From NCBI RefSeq assembly GCF_004346925.1, contig NZ_CP031167.1, forward strand, positions 2,314,001 to 2,378,000: a stretch of DNA of 64,000 nt. The letters run 5' to 3'. The position numbers and the translations under genes were made by a program. The notes below the pieces were generated by a model. The model saw only the letters and a list, made by a program, of their open reading frames with translations, made no database searches and was not told where the DNA came from. This DNA comes from Stenotrophomonas sp. ASS1. Its GTDB lineage: Bacteria > Pseudomonadota > Gammaproteobacteria > Xanthomonadales > Xanthomonadaceae. Positions 20,895 through 30,084 of this stretch are shown here, piece by piece (the stretch's first letter is position 1; each line of letters opens with the position of its first letter).

Positions 20895-22082
20895 ATGCAG
20901 CGCTGGACGCTCCTGCTTTCATTGACGATCTGTTCCGCCGCGGCCGTGCCTGGCGCGTTGGCCGCACCGGTCTGGGTCACCGCCTGGACCGCCTCGCCGG
21001 CACCTGACCGCAAGGATGGCACCGCCGAGGCCCCCGTACAGTTCGCCGCGCAGACCGTGCGCCAGGACATGCGCATCGGCAGCCGTGGCGATGCGTTGCG
21101 GCTGCGCATCAGCAACGAACTCGGTACGGCGCCGTTACGGGTCGAGGACCTGCGCGCAGGAGTGAAAAACGGCACGTCCGCCCCTCTGCCGGTAACGGTG
21201 GATGGCCGCGCGGTCATCGAGGTGCCGGTGGGTGCCGCGCTGCTGAGCGACCCGGTACCGATGCCGGTGGCGGCGCTGCAGGAGATCAGCGTAACGGCCT
21301 ACTTCCCGCAGCCTACTCATCCCGCCGTGCGCCGCACCGAAGTGCGGGTAGCGGACGGCAGGCAGACATCGGTTGCCGACAGCGTGCGGCTGAGCTACCA
21401 GCAGAACGTGTTCTCGGCCGTGATGGTGCAGCGCGCTGATCGTCCCCAGGTGATCGTGGCACTCGGCGATTCCATCACGGAAGGTGCCACTGCCCGTCGC
21501 GGCACCTTCAACCAGTGGCCGGAGCGATTGGCGCAGCGCCTGCAGCAGGCCTGCCCGAACCGGTTCGTGGTGCTCAACCAGGGCATCAGCGGCAACAAGC
21601 TGCTCGACCATGGCCGCAGCCACAGCGCCCTGTCACGATTGGATCGCGATGTGATCGCGGTGGCCGATGCCGATCAGGTCATCCTGTTCGAGGGCATCAA
21701 TGACATCCGCCACGGTGGTGGCACGCAGCCGCTGCCTGGACGCAGTGCGGCGGACATGCTGCTGGGCTATCAGCAGGTTGCAGCGCGACTGCATGCGCAC
21801 GGCATCCGCGCCTGGCTGGGTACGTTGACCCCATTCGGTGGTTCCGAGCGCTACGAGCCCGTGTCCGCAGCGACCCGCACCTCGATCAACCAGTGGGCAC
21901 GCGGTGGGAAGACCGGGTTCGATGGCATCATCGATTTCGATGCCGCGCTGCGTGACCCGAAGGCCGTGGAATCGTTGCCCAACGACATCACCCGCGACCA
22001 CCTGCATCCCAATGACGAAGGCTACCGGCGCATGGCCGATGCCGTCGATCTGCGCATGCTGGGCTGCACCCCCACCGAGTGA
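20895..22082 (+). CDS. SGNH/GDSL hydrolase, exported, possible alginate O-acetyl esterase
   Basis: 395 residues with a signal peptide (to GALAA). An N-terminal beta-rich domain (about 25-180) is followed by an SGNH hydrolase. Block I is GDSIT with Ser193, block II NQGISGN (Gly233), block III GIND (Asn269) and block V DHLHPND (Asp368/His371). All catalytic residues are present. Family members are mostly carbohydrate or lipid esterases. It sits 14 nt after the reductase and 10 nt before KDG kinase, inside the alginate operon and exported. Removing O-acetyl groups from bacterial alginate would let the lyases work, but this is an inference. Confidence 0.88.
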   Translation: MQRWTLLLSLTICSAAAVPGALAAPVWVTAWTASPAPDRKDGTAEAPVQFAAQTVRQDMRIGSRGDALRLRISNELGTAPLRVEDLRAGVKNGTSAPLPVTVDGRAVIEVPVGAALLSDPVPMPVAALQEISVTAYFPQPTHPAVRRTEVRVADGRQTSVADSVRLSYQQNVFSAVMVQRADRPQVIVALGDSITEGATARRGTFNQWPERLAQRLQQACPNRFVVLNQGISGNKLLDHGRSHSALSRLDRDVIAVADADQVILFEGINDIRHGGGTQPLPGRSAADMLLGYQQVAARLHAHGIRAWLGTLTPFGGSERYEPVSAATRTSINQWARGGKTGFDGIIDFDAALRDPKAVESLPNDITRDHLHPNDEGYRRMADAVDLRMLGCTPTE

Positions 22083-22092
22083 GAGAGAACCG

Positions 22093-23112
22093 ATGAGCCG
22101 CGTCGTTTGTTTCGGTGAACTGCTGCTGCGCCTTGGCGCACCCGGCCGGGAACTGCTGCTGCAGACGCCGCAGCTGCAGGTCCACGTAGGGGGCGCCGAG
22201 GCCAATGTGGCGGTCTCACTGGCCTGTCTCGGCCACGATGTACAGATGGTCAGTACGGTACCCGGCAACGCGCTGGGCCGGCATGCCGTGGCCGAGCTGC
22301 GGCGGCATGGTGTGGGCGTGGCAGGTGTGCGTGAAGTGGAGGCTGACCGCATGGGCCTGTATTTCCTGGCCACCGGCGCGCTGCAGCGCGCCAGTGAAGT
22401 GGTGTATGACAGGGCGGGTTCGGCATTCGCCAACACTGCCCTTGCCGACCATGATTGGCCAACGCTGTTGCGTGATGCGCAGTGGCTGCACCTTTCCGGC
22501 GTCAGTCCCGCGCTGGGCGCCAATGTGGCCGAATCCGTCTTGAGCGCTGCACGGGCCGCACGCAGGTCAGGCGTGCGAGTGTCCTTCGACGGCAACTACC
22601 GACCTTCGCTCTGGCAGCGTTGGGGCGGCAACGCCGCCGCCATCCTGCGGGAGCTGTTCGCAGAGGCGGATATCGTCTTTGCCGACCATCGCGATATCGA
22701 ACTGGTGCTGGGACTGCGCTTCGCCGAGGACAGCCCCATCGCGCGGACCGAGGCGGCTGCAGCGGCCGCGTTCGCGGCCCTCCCGCACCTGCAGTGGCTG
22801 GCCTGCACCCAGCGCGACGTGGTGAGTGCAGACCATCACATCCTGGGCGCGCTGCTGTTGGGACGCGACGGTACCCGTGCGCAGGCCCCCTCGCGGCCAT
22901 TGCCCGGTATCGTTGATCGCATCGGCGGCGGCGATGCATTCGCGGCAGGCATCCTGCACGGGCTGGCGTCCGGATTCGATGCAGAGAGCACCGTGCGCTT
23001 CGGTCTGGCGGCAGGTGCGCTGAAGCACTCCATTCCCGGAGACTTCAGTCCCGTGCGCGAGGCTGAGGTCTGGGCGCTGCTGGAGAGCGAGCAGTTTGAC
23101 GTCCGGCGCTGA
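22093..23112 (+). CDS. kdgK: 2-keto-3-deoxygluconate kinase (PfkB family)
   Basis: 339 residues, ATG 22093 after a GAGAGAGAA ribosome site. PfkB marks: an N-terminal GGAEANVAVSLACLG sugar-binding segment, DGNYRPSLW, and the C-terminal DRIGGGDAFAAGILHGL with the catalytic Asp in GGGDAF. It phosphorylates KDG to KDPG, which enters the Entner-Doudoroff pathway through a KDPG aldolase that is not in this window. It is the last gene of the alginate operon. KDG specificity rests on overall resemblance and context. Confidence 0.9.
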   Translation: MSRVVCFGELLLRLGAPGRELLLQTPQLQVHVGGAEANVAVSLACLGHDVQMVSTVPGNALGRHAVAELRRHGVGVAGVREVEADRMGLYFLATGALQRASEVVYDRAGSAFANTALADHDWPTLLRDAQWLHLSGVSPALGANVAESVLSAARAARRSGVRVSFDGNYRPSLWQRWGGNAAAILRELFAEADIVFADHRDIELVLGLRFAEDSPIARTEAAAAAAFAALPHLQWLACTQRDVVSADHHILGALLLGRDGTRAQAPSRPLPGIVDRIGGGDAFAAGILHGLASGFDAESTVRFGLAAGALKHSIPGDFSPVREAEVWALLESEQFDVRR

Positions 23113-23124
23113 TCTCGCTCCGCC

Positions 23125-23277
23125 CTACAGGCCGCTCAGCCTGGCCAGCGGCACACGTACGCCGACCATGTACATCAGCAGCGCCACGCCGAGCAATGCA
23201 CCGGGTGTCAGCATCCAACGACGGAAGCCTCCTGCCCGCGATGGCGGCCTGGCAGCGCTGGGTGGCGGGATGTTCAT
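23125..23277 (-). CDS. Small single-pass membrane protein
   Basis: 50 residues from ATG 23277, with an AGGAGAGGA ribosome site directly upstream. A Pro/Ser/Arg-rich N-terminus (MNIPPPSAARPPSRAGGFRR) precedes one hydrophobic helix (MLTPGALLGVALLMYMVG), and a short basic tail ends at TAG 23125. It lies 48 nt downstream of the S41 peptidase gene on the same strand and is probably cotranscribed. No known family. A good ribosome site and clean helix make it credible despite its size. Confidence 0.5.
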   Translation of the reverse strand: MNIPPPSAARPPSRAGGFRRWMLTPGALLGVALLMYMVGVRVPLARLSGL

Positions 23278-23325
23278 GCGATCCTCTCCTGCGGAATTCG
23301 GCCCTGCACGAGGTCCTGCGCGCAT

Positions 23326-24777
23326 CTACAGCGTCAGCAGCCACGCTTCCAGCGCCCGGGTGTCGCGCATGTCGCCCGTATAGCGATGATCGGGCACGTG
23401 CGGTTCATTCGAACCACGTACCCGCCCACGGAACACCTTCATCGGCACCGAGATCCTGGCCAGCCCGCTGGGCAACCGCTCCGGCCGCACGTCCATGTAC
23501 AGACTGTCGGCCGAGGTCTCGAGGCCCACCTGCACCGCGCCCAGCCGCTTCCAGAGGTCCAATGCATCCAGGCAGGCCGAGCCACAGGAAGCATCGGCCA
23601 CAACCAGGACCCTGCCCTCGCGCACAGGTCCGGCCTGGCTTGCGGCGGATGCTGGATCTGCGCTGGCCTCGGATGGCTCGCGCCACAAAGCCTCACCCCG
23701 GCCGCGAGCCTGCGCCATGCCTGCCGTCACCGATTCCAGCATGCGACGCAGCTCGGGCGACGCGTCGGGCGCCTGTTCCAGCTTCTGCAGGAAGCCGCGA
23801 AGCTGGGCGATGTTGCCCTCCGAGGTCCGCCACTCTACCCAGCTGCGGTCGGGCAGCGCATCGACAGCGGCCCGGCCCCAGATCAATCGCGCCAGTTCGA
23901 TGCTCCATTGCGAAGCACCGCCAGTGTTGCCACGCACGTCCAGCACCACCGTCGGTGCCTGCTGCAGCCCTTCGGCTTGCGGAGCAAGCTGTTCAAGCAG
24001 CGCGGTCAGTTCCTTGAAGTTCTGCTCCGCAGGGTCGGCATTGAAGCTGCTGGTGGTGATCCAGTAACTGCCATCGGGCATCGCGTGCCAGCCGTTGGGG
24101 GGACGGAAGCTGCGCCGGGTATCAGCCAAGCGCTCCTTGCGCTGTGCTGCCTGCAGCGGCTGCCACCGCAGTGCATAGGATGTCTCGCGTCCGCCCACCT
24201 GGAAAACGCAGGTACGCAATGCAGGCACGTAAGGATTGCCCTGTTCGAGCAGCACTTCACCGCCACCCTGGATGCGGCTGGCCTGCAGGTTCCAGCGCCC
24301 GTTGAAGTCACCCACCCGGCGTGCAGCCAGCGTCTGCGCATCACTGCCATCACACGACAGCAATCGCGCCCCCAGCGGCGGATGCCCCGGGCCATCGTCC
24401 GCAGTCATGACCACCTGCGCGTCGCCATCGAAGCCGGTCAGGAAGCCGGGCCACTGCGTTGGAAGATCGGGAGCATCGGCAAGCGCATTGAGGCTGACAT
24501 GGCCATCATTGAAGGAGGCCGCATAGCCCTTCATCGCCCACCAGTAGCCCGGGTAGCTGGCGACCCGTTCCGCGCGCGAGCGTGCAAGCGCCAGGGCATC
24601 GTCCAGCTGTGCGCCGAAACCAGGATTGCGCAGGTCCACGGCGCCCGGATGGCTGCCGCGCATGGCGGCGTCGGCAGCGTCCAGATCCTTCAACAGCGTA
24701 TCCGACCAGTCGATCGGCGCGCCTTGCGCGGTAGGTGCCGCAAGCACTGCACCGAGCAACAGCCATGCAATGACCAT
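23326..24777 (-). CDS. S41-family (C-terminal processing type) peptidase, exported
   Basis: 483 residues from ATG 24777 (GGGAGGA ribosome site; the 8 extra residues of the longer frame are discarded). A signal peptide ends at AQGA. Features of the tail-specific protease core: SFNDGHVSLNA near the N-terminus, VVLDVRGNTGGAS, and nucleophile segment ADASCGSACLDALD near residue 400, where Ser of GSA is the expected catalytic residue. It probably acts in the periplasm or outside. It is the first of a row of exported hydrolases (S41, S15, HExxH protein, nuclease). A catalytic Lys partner could not be assigned by eye. Confidence 0.85.
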   Translation of the reverse strand: MVIAWLLLGAVLAAPTAQGAPIDWSDTLLKDLDAADAAMRGSHPGAVDLRNPGFGAQLDDALALARSRAERVASYPGYWWAMKGYAASFNDGHVSLNALADAPDLPTQWPGFLTGFDGDAQVVMTADDGPGHPPLGARLLSCDGSDAQTLAARRVGDFNGRWNLQASRIQGGGEVLLEQGNPYVPALRTCVFQVGGRETSYALRWQPLQAAQRKERLADTRRSFRPPNGWHAMPDGSYWITTSSFNADPAEQNFKELTALLEQLAPQAEGLQQAPTVVLDVRGNTGGASQWSIELARLIWGRAAVDALPDRSWVEWRTSEGNIAQLRGFLQKLEQAPDASPELRRMLESVTAGMAQARGRGEALWREPSEASADPASAASQAGPVREGRVLVVADASCGSACLDALDLWKRLGAVQVGLETSADSLYMDVRPERLPSGLARISVPMKVFRGRVRGSNEPHVPDHRYTGDMRDTRALEAWLLTL

Positions 24778-24864
24778 GGATTCCTCCCTTCCCCGGAACA
24801 AACGCCAGTCTCGCAGTTCTACTGCCTGGCGTACCGCGCCCGCCGCAACGGGCGCGGCCTTCCA

Positions 24865-26439
24865 TCAATGCAGCGGCACCTTCAACACCGAAGGCGCATT
24901 GGCCGGCGAACTGAAGGTCACCGTGCCACCCAGCTGGCTGATGCCCGCGTACCGCAGGTCCACGGTGTCCACCACCAGGGTCAGGCGGCTGCCGGCCGGA
25001 AGGTTCCAGCTGCTGGCTTCCAACCGCAGGTCGATGGTCTTCGCCTGCCCCGGCGTGGCACCACGCAGCGTATAGGGCTTGTGGCTGATCAGCTGGCCGT
25101 TGCCCAGCACATCCTCGGCGTACAGGTAGGCGTACAACGTGGTGTTGGCGCGGCTGGGCGTGACGGTCAAGCGTACCTCCGGCGTTCCATCCAGGCGCTG
25201 CGCACTCCACTGGATCGGCCCCTGCCAGACACCTGCGGCGTTGCGGCCCACGAAGGGCACATAGGCACCCGGCGGCAGGTTGATCATCTGCAATGCACCG
25301 GAGGCCATCGCCACGCCGGAATTGGCGGCGGTCAGCAGCCCGCTGCCGATCCGGTAACTCCAGCCGGTGCTGCTGCCGCTCGCGACCAGGCCGCCCGTGG
25401 GCAGCAGAAGTCCTTTGGGTGCGCTCAGCGCATAGCTGACAGCGCCGGCATTGGTCGCCTGCCAGTTCGGATAGGTACTCCAGCTGCCCTTCTGCGATTT
25501 CAGCTGTACTGCAGGCTGGCGGTCGATGCCATTGGCTTCACCCTTGAGGTAATGGTCGAACCAGTCGCCCACCGAATCGTAGACCTCGTTGGGAACACCC
25601 AGAGCGCCAAAGGCTTCGTTGAGCGCATGATCGCCGTGGCGCAACTGCAACTGCTTGGGGCCTTTCAACCGGGTGAAGAAATCGACCAGCTGGCCCGGCG
25701 GGAACAGGCTGTCGTTGAAGGCGTTGGCGAGGAACACCGCTGGCTGGTTGGCGTTGATCTCATCGATGCTGGACCCGGGGCTGCGCTGCGCCGCCACCGG
25801 CAACAGCGAATCCACCGCGCCCTGGTAGTTGCCGACCAGTACATTGCGATTGATGGTCGTCAGTTCCGGTCCCGGGCGGCCGGTGGCCAGGCCGGCTGCC
25901 ACCAGCAAGGCGATGCCCTGCGCGCTGGGGGTGTCGTTGCTGTACAGCGAGGCCTGCAGATCGGCCCAGCCACTCAGCGCCGCCACGGCCTTGATGCGTG
26001 GATCGCGCGCCGCCGCCAGCAGGCTGGTGCCTGCGCCGTAGGAGATGCCCGAAACGCCGATCCGGGCCGGATCGGCGCGGGTGTTGTCCAGCGCCCAATC
26101 AATCAGGGCGCTGACATCTTCGACCGTGGCTGGCCCTGCGATGTCGATGCTGCCGCCGGACTCCCAGAAACCCCGCGAGCTGTAGCTGATCACCACATAG
26201 CCGCGCCGCGCCAGCGACTGCGCCACCCCCACATACTCCACGCTGGGTACCGCCCAGCTGCTGGGCATCACCAGCAGTGGATAGCGCCCGCTGCCCGCGT
26301 CCTGCGGTTCGATGACGAAGGCCCCGAGAGGCGTTCCATCCCAGCTGGGAATGGTCCGGTGGGTGGTCTTGACCGTAGCGGCCCAGGCGGTGGGCGCCAG
26401 TCCGGTCAGCAGGATCAACAGCAGCAATACCTTGCGCAT
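24865..26439 (-). CDS. CocE/NonD-type S15 acyl hydrolase, exported
   Basis: 524 residues from ATG 26439; the longer frame from 26535 adds 32 residues before an obvious signal peptide (MRKVLLLLILLTGLAPTAWA). The alpha/beta-hydrolase core has GVSGISYGAG with Ser near residue 133, ANAFNDSLFPPGQ for the acid and LRHGDHALNE for the His. A C-terminal jelly-roll domain (LPTGGLVASG onward) is typical of X-Pro dipeptidyl-peptidase/cocaine-esterase proteins. Reaction: peptidase or esterase, substrate unknown. It is divergent from the HExxH protein gene across 143 nt. Only a weak GGGGA stands before the start. Confidence 0.87.
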   Translation of the reverse strand: MRKVLLLLILLTGLAPTAWAATVKTTHRTIPSWDGTPLGAFVIEPQDAGSGRYPLLVMPSSWAVPSVEYVGVAQSLARRGYVVISYSSRGFWESGGSIDIAGPATVEDVSALIDWALDNTRADPARIGVSGISYGAGTSLLAAARDPRIKAVAALSGWADLQASLYSNDTPSAQGIALLVAAGLATGRPGPELTTINRNVLVGNYQGAVDSLLPVAAQRSPGSSIDEINANQPAVFLANAFNDSLFPPGQLVDFFTRLKGPKQLQLRHGDHALNEAFGALGVPNEVYDSVGDWFDHYLKGEANGIDRQPAVQLKSQKGSWSTYPNWQATNAGAVSYALSAPKGLLLPTGGLVASGSSTGWSYRIGSGLLTAANSGVAMASGALQMINLPPGAYVPFVGRNAAGVWQGPIQWSAQRLDGTPEVRLTVTPSRANTTLYAYLYAEDVLGNGQLISHKPYTLRGATPGQAKTIDLRLEASSWNLPAGSRLTLVVDTVDLRYAGISQLGGTVTFSSPANAPSVLKVPLH

Positions 26440-26582
26440 CGTCGTCTGTCCCCGTCGGTGGTGGTGCAACGGGTTGGACCGTACCAGTGCGAATGGTGGG
26501 TGGCACCTTGCGACGCAACATGACGTTTGCTGCATTGCCGGCCCATGGGATCGATGCTATGAGAGCTGGGCCCCAAGGATGA

Positions 26583-27896
26583 ATGGACGTCATGAGGTCA
26601 CGCTTCCTGCTCTTCGCTGTACTGGCGCTATGTGCGCAACGAACCGTGATGGCCAACGAGCAGGCGTTCTCCGATGCGGCGGCCCGCGAGGTCTTCCGGC
26701 GCGCCGAACAGCTCTGCAACGGAGACCGGGGTCGATTGTGGGGTCAATCCCTGTGCGGGCCGATGATGCTGGTGGATCCAAAGAGCCGGCAGGTCATCGC
26801 CTCGCAGGCAGACGCACATGGTGCGCTGAAGGAGCGCGGCGATGTGTTCACAGGCCAGCTTCCGTCTGATGCGATCGTCGCCAACACCGCCGTGGACTGG
26901 TCCGGCACACGCTGGACGCAGCTGCTCTGGCCATTGCCGCAGGACGCGTCCCGACGCAGCACGCTGCTGGCTCACGAAATGTTCCATCGCATGCAGCCGG
27001 CGCTGCCCATCATCGCACCGGCGGCAGGTGGAAACGAACACCTCGATACGCTTGAAGGACGCTACTGGCTGCAACTGGAATGGCGCGCGCTTGCGCACGC
27101 ACTCGAATCCACCGATGCAGTAGCGCAGCACACTGCGATGACGGACGCACTCGCATTCCGCGCCGAGCGCTACCGCCGGTTCCCTGCGGCCGCGCAGGAA
27201 GAAGCGGCGCTGGAATTGAACGAGGGCCTGGCCGAGTACACCGGCGTGTTCGTCGGCAATCCGACGCCGTCGACACGTATCCAGGCGGCACTGCATGACC
27301 TTCGCGCACACGTGGGTGATCGCAGCTTCGTCCGCTCTTTCGCCTATGCCACCGGCCCGGCCTATGGCCTGCTGCTGGACCAGGCGGCACCTGGCTGGCG
27401 CGGCGACCTCGCCCACCAGGCTCTCGATCTCGGCACGCGTCTGGCCGAAGTGACGCAGGCCCCATTGCAGCTGGACGCGACCGCGCTGGGAGCGGCTGCC
27501 GCGCGCTATGACGGGCCGGAGCTGCACGAAGCCGAAACGCTGCGCGAGCAGCAGCGCCTTGCGCAGCTGGAACACAACCGTGCGCGCTTCGTGACAGGCC
27601 CGGTCGTGCGCCTGGATCTGCGCAACATGCGCATCCAGTTCGATCCCAACACCATGCAGCCGTTGCCAGGCCAAGGCATGGTGTATCCAGCAATGCGGCT
27701 GTCCGACATCTGGGGCAGCCTGGATGTCACCGACGGTGCGTTGCTGCAGAGCGACTGGAAGGTCGTATTCGTGCAGGCCCCGGCAAGTGCTGAACCGCCA
27801 CTGGAGGGGCCGGGGTGGTCGCTGAGCCTGAAGCCGGGATGGTCGCTGGTGCCGGGAACACGCAAGGGCGACTACGTGTTGAAGACGAACCCCTGA
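26583..27896 (+). CDS. Exported HExxH metalloprotease-like protein, family not recognised
   Basis: 437 residues (ATG 26583; ATG 26592 is also possible). A signal peptide ends at VMA. The zinc motif HEMFH is at 131-135, and a second motif ELNEGLAEYTG is at 211-221, whose Glu214 is placed like the third zinc ligand of gluzincins. A paired-cysteine segment (CNGDRGRLWGQSLCGP) lies near residues 45-60. The C-terminal 100 residues are beta-rich (LDLRNMRIQFDPNTMQPLPG). It looks like a complete secreted or periplasmic peptidase, but I cannot name a family. It stands alone between the S15 gene and the nuclease. Confidence 0.75.
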   Translation: MDVMRSRFLLFAVLALCAQRTVMANEQAFSDAAAREVFRRAEQLCNGDRGRLWGQSLCGPMMLVDPKSRQVIASQADAHGALKERGDVFTGQLPSDAIVANTAVDWSGTRWTQLLWPLPQDASRRSTLLAHEMFHRMQPALPIIAPAAGGNEHLDTLEGRYWLQLEWRALAHALESTDAVAQHTAMTDALAFRAERYRRFPAAAQEEAALELNEGLAEYTGVFVGNPTPSTRIQAALHDLRAHVGDRSFVRSFAYATGPAYGLLLDQAAPGWRGDLAHQALDLGTRLAEVTQAPLQLDATALGAAAARYDGPELHEAETLREQQRLAQLEHNRARFVTGPVVRLDLRNMRIQFDPNTMQPLPGQGMVYPAMRLSDIWGSLDVTDGALLQSDWKVVFVQAPASAEPPLEGPGWSLSLKPGWSLVPGTRKGDYVLKTNP

Positions 27897-27984
27897 CCAT
27901 CGCTACAGGCAGCGCGATGTCCTAGCACGCCTGCGTTTCATCCACGCGCCACATGATCTGACACATCTCCAGTGCTTGCGCGCT

Positions 27985-28033
27985 GTCACAGCTTCGTCGT
28001 TTCGCCATTGACCGAAAGACGACAGCTTGTGAC
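27985..28033. repeat. Imperfect long stem-loop in the gap before the nuclease gene
   Basis: GTCACAGCTTCGTCGTTTCG (27985-28004) can pair, with a few bulges, with the segment 28013-28033 that ends AGCTTGTGAC. The 27897-28185 gap (289 nt) otherwise shows only the GGAGAA ribosome site of the nuclease gene. It could be the terminator of the upstream gene or part of the nuclease leader. Confidence 0.35.
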
Positions 28034-28185
28034 GCTTACGACACCGCACGGCCTCCGCGGCCCTGTCATCGCGGTCACGTCCCACGCATTCCGCACTACC
28101 CGACTACGCAGTGTCCTCACATGACCTCGCTCCGGCCCGGTCGTGGCGGACGGCTGCGTCCTGAATCCTCTGCTGGAGAATCGCA

Positions 28186-28926
28186 ATGCGCCTTGCAGGT
28201 TTTTTCTTCGCGTTCGTCCTCAGTACCTTCGCCGGTGCCGCCCAGGCCCAGGTGGTCACCCTCAACAAGGGCGGCTTCGTGCTCACCTACGACTGCAGCA
28301 TCCACAGCGCCACCCGCTACGAGTACACGCTCACCGCCGACACCGGCTCCGCCGCGCGCCCGTCCAGCTTCTACAAAGACCCGGACCTGCCGGCCGGCTG
28401 CCTTGGTCAGAACAGCACCGCGTCGTATGCCAGCATCCGCAGCGGCTATGACCGCGGCCATCTGGTGACCTCCAACCACATGGACTACAACGCGACCTAC
28501 ATCCGTCGCGCCAACTACATGACCAACATCGTTCCGCAGGTTTCCAGCTTCAACCAGGGCGTCTGGGTGAAGGCCGAAAACGTGGCCGAGTGCTACCGCG
28601 ACATCGCGCCGGTGGATGTCTACGGCGGCGTGGTCTACGGCGACGCGTCCAACGATTACTTCCTTGCCAGCCACGGCATTCCGACCCCGGAGTTCTTCTG
28701 GAAGACGATCATCACCCGCGACCCGAACACCGGCACCGCCAAGGCGATCAGCTGGATCATCCCGAACGAAGCGAACCTGGGCAGCCTGGACAGTTACCTG
28801 GTGACCATCGCCGACCTGGAGGAGCTGCTGGGCGTCAGCTATGTGGCGATCAACGCGCCCGCTTCGCTGAAGAACATGCTGCCGGCCACCACCTGGCCGC
28901 AGCCGGCGGGCTGTGATCTGAGCTGA
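28186..28926 (+). CDS. Secreted DNA/RNA non-specific endonuclease
   Basis: 246 residues with a signal peptide (to AAQAQ). The beta-beta-alpha-metal nuclease signature is intact: DRGH at residues 89-92 with catalytic His92 (SGYDRGHLVTSNHMD), then NIVPQVSSFNQGVW with the magnesium-binding Asn123. Length and layout match the Serratia nuclease group. It should degrade DNA and RNA outside the cell or in the periplasm, for nutrient recovery, biofilm DNA turnover or as a toxin. Two cysteine-containing segments (YDCSIH, AGCLGQ) may form a disulfide. Confidence 0.93.
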   Translation: MRLAGFFFAFVLSTFAGAAQAQVVTLNKGGFVLTYDCSIHSATRYEYTLTADTGSAARPSSFYKDPDLPAGCLGQNSTASYASIRSGYDRGHLVTSNHMDYNATYIRRANYMTNIVPQVSSFNQGVWVKAENVAECYRDIAPVDVYGGVVYGDASNDYFLASHGIPTPEFFWKTIITRDPNTGTAKAISWIIPNEANLGSLDSYLVTIADLEELLGVSYVAINAPASLKNMLPATTWPQPAGCDLS

Positions 28927-28941
28927 GCTGCCAGGACGCCC

Positions 28942-28981
28942 GTGCGGTCGCGATTCCGGCCGCACAGGCGCACTTCGCCTG
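28942..28981. terminator. Tandem small hairpins between convergent genes
   Basis: GTGCGG/CCGCAC (28942-28947 with 28960-28965) and CAGGCG-CACTT-CGCCTG (28965-28981) form two adjacent stems between the nuclease and the convergent oxidoreductase. Neither has a T-run. Likely bidirectional termination. Confidence 0.35.
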
Positions 28982-29003
28982 GACAGGCACGGCGCAGTTG
29001 GTT

Positions 29004-30041
29004 TCAGTGCTCTGCCACCTGCACCACCACTTTGCCGAACGGCCCCTGCTGCAGTGCTGCCAGTGCCGCAGGCAGGCCGGCGAACGGATGCACGCTGTCG
29101 ATGACAGGCTGCAGGCGCTCGCGTTCGATGAAGACGTTCATCGCCTCGAAGGCCCGGCGATGGCCAACCGAAACCCCCTTAAGGGTCGCGCGGCGCAGCA
29201 TGAGAGGAACCGCCGGCATGTGCAGGTCGGGATCCTCGAGGAAGCCGATCTGCAGGATGTGCCCGCCCACTGCGAGCGCCTCCACGCTCTGGGCGAGGTT
29301 GCCGCCTCCCAGCAGCTCAAGCACATGATCGACGCCCTGCCCTCCGCTCAGCTCCATCGCTCGCGCGCCCCATGCAGGATGTTGCCGCGTGTTGATCGAC
29401 GCCCATGCACCCAGCCGTTCTGCAAGGGCAAGCTTGCTGTCACTGCGTGAAGTCACGATTACCCGGGCTCCCAGCCGCTGGGCGAACTGCATCCCGAACA
29501 AGGAAACGCCACCGGTCCCCTGCACAAGCACGGTCTGGCCAGGAGCGAGTTGGCCGGCCTCGACCAGTGCAAACCAGGCCGTCAGCGCCGCCACCGGCAA
29601 CGTGCTGGCCTGCAGGTCAGACAACGAGGGGGGCGTAGCGACTGCCACGTCCTCCGGCAGCACCACATACTCCGCCAGCACGCCCGGCAGCGGACCGCCC
29701 AGGGACAGTCCGTGCTGCAGCATCTCGGGCGGAGGCGCGCCATCGAGCCACTGCGTCCAGAAATTGCCCATCACCCGCTGGCCAACGCTGAAGCGTCGCG
29801 CTGGGCGTCCGGTTTCGACAATGACGCCGGCCATGTCCGAAGCGGGAACAAACGGGTGTGGCAGCGGACCGGACAACAGTCCGCCGTCGATCACCAGGCG
29901 ATCGCGGTAGTTGAGCGACACGGCACCGACCTTGACCAGTACCTCACCAGGGCCTGGCCTGGGAATGGGGCGCCGTACGCAGCGCAGGTGAGCAAGGCCC
30001 GGGGCATCGAGCTCCCAGACCTTCATGGTCGAAACAGACAT
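29004..30041 (-). CDS. Zinc-type/quinone-oxidoreductase-like NAD(P)-dependent alcohol dehydrogenase
   Basis: 345 residues (ATG 30041, or the internal Met at residue 6). MDR-superfamily marks: an N-terminal GroES-like domain with [14 protein letters not shown] and [14 protein letters not shown], then a Rossmann domain with [28 protein letters not shown]. The cysteine cluster of true zinc alcohol dehydrogenases is absent, which favours a zinc-free quinone-reductase-like enzyme. Substrate unknown. It is divergent from the LysR gene at 30158, which probably controls it. Confidence 0.88.
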   Translation of the reverse strand: MSVSTMKVWELDAPGLAHLRCVRRPIPRPGPGEVLVKVGAVSLNYRDRLVIDGGLLSGPLPHPFVPASDMAGVIVETGRPARRFSVGQRVMGNFWTQWLDGAPPPEMLQHGLSLGGPLPGVLAEYVVLPEDVAVATPPSLSDLQASTLPVAALTAWFALVEAGQLAPGQTVLVQGTGGVSLFGMQFAQRLGARVIVTSRSDSKLALAERLGAWASINTRQHPAWGARAMELSGGQGVDHVLELLGGGNLAQSVEALAVGGHILQIGFLEDPDLHMPAVPLMLRRATLKGVSVGHRRAFEAMNVFIERERLQPVIDSVHPFAGLPAALAALQQGPFGKVVVQVAEH

Positions 30042-30084
30042 GGGAAATCACTCATTGGCGCGCGGAAGTGCGCCAGGAAAGTCT

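Noticed and set aside
23386..26523. 1045-residue open frame on the + strand
   Set aside because: Lies antisense to the S41 and S15 genes, both of which have full motifs and signal peptides; its translation is repetitive and Arg/Gln/His-rich.
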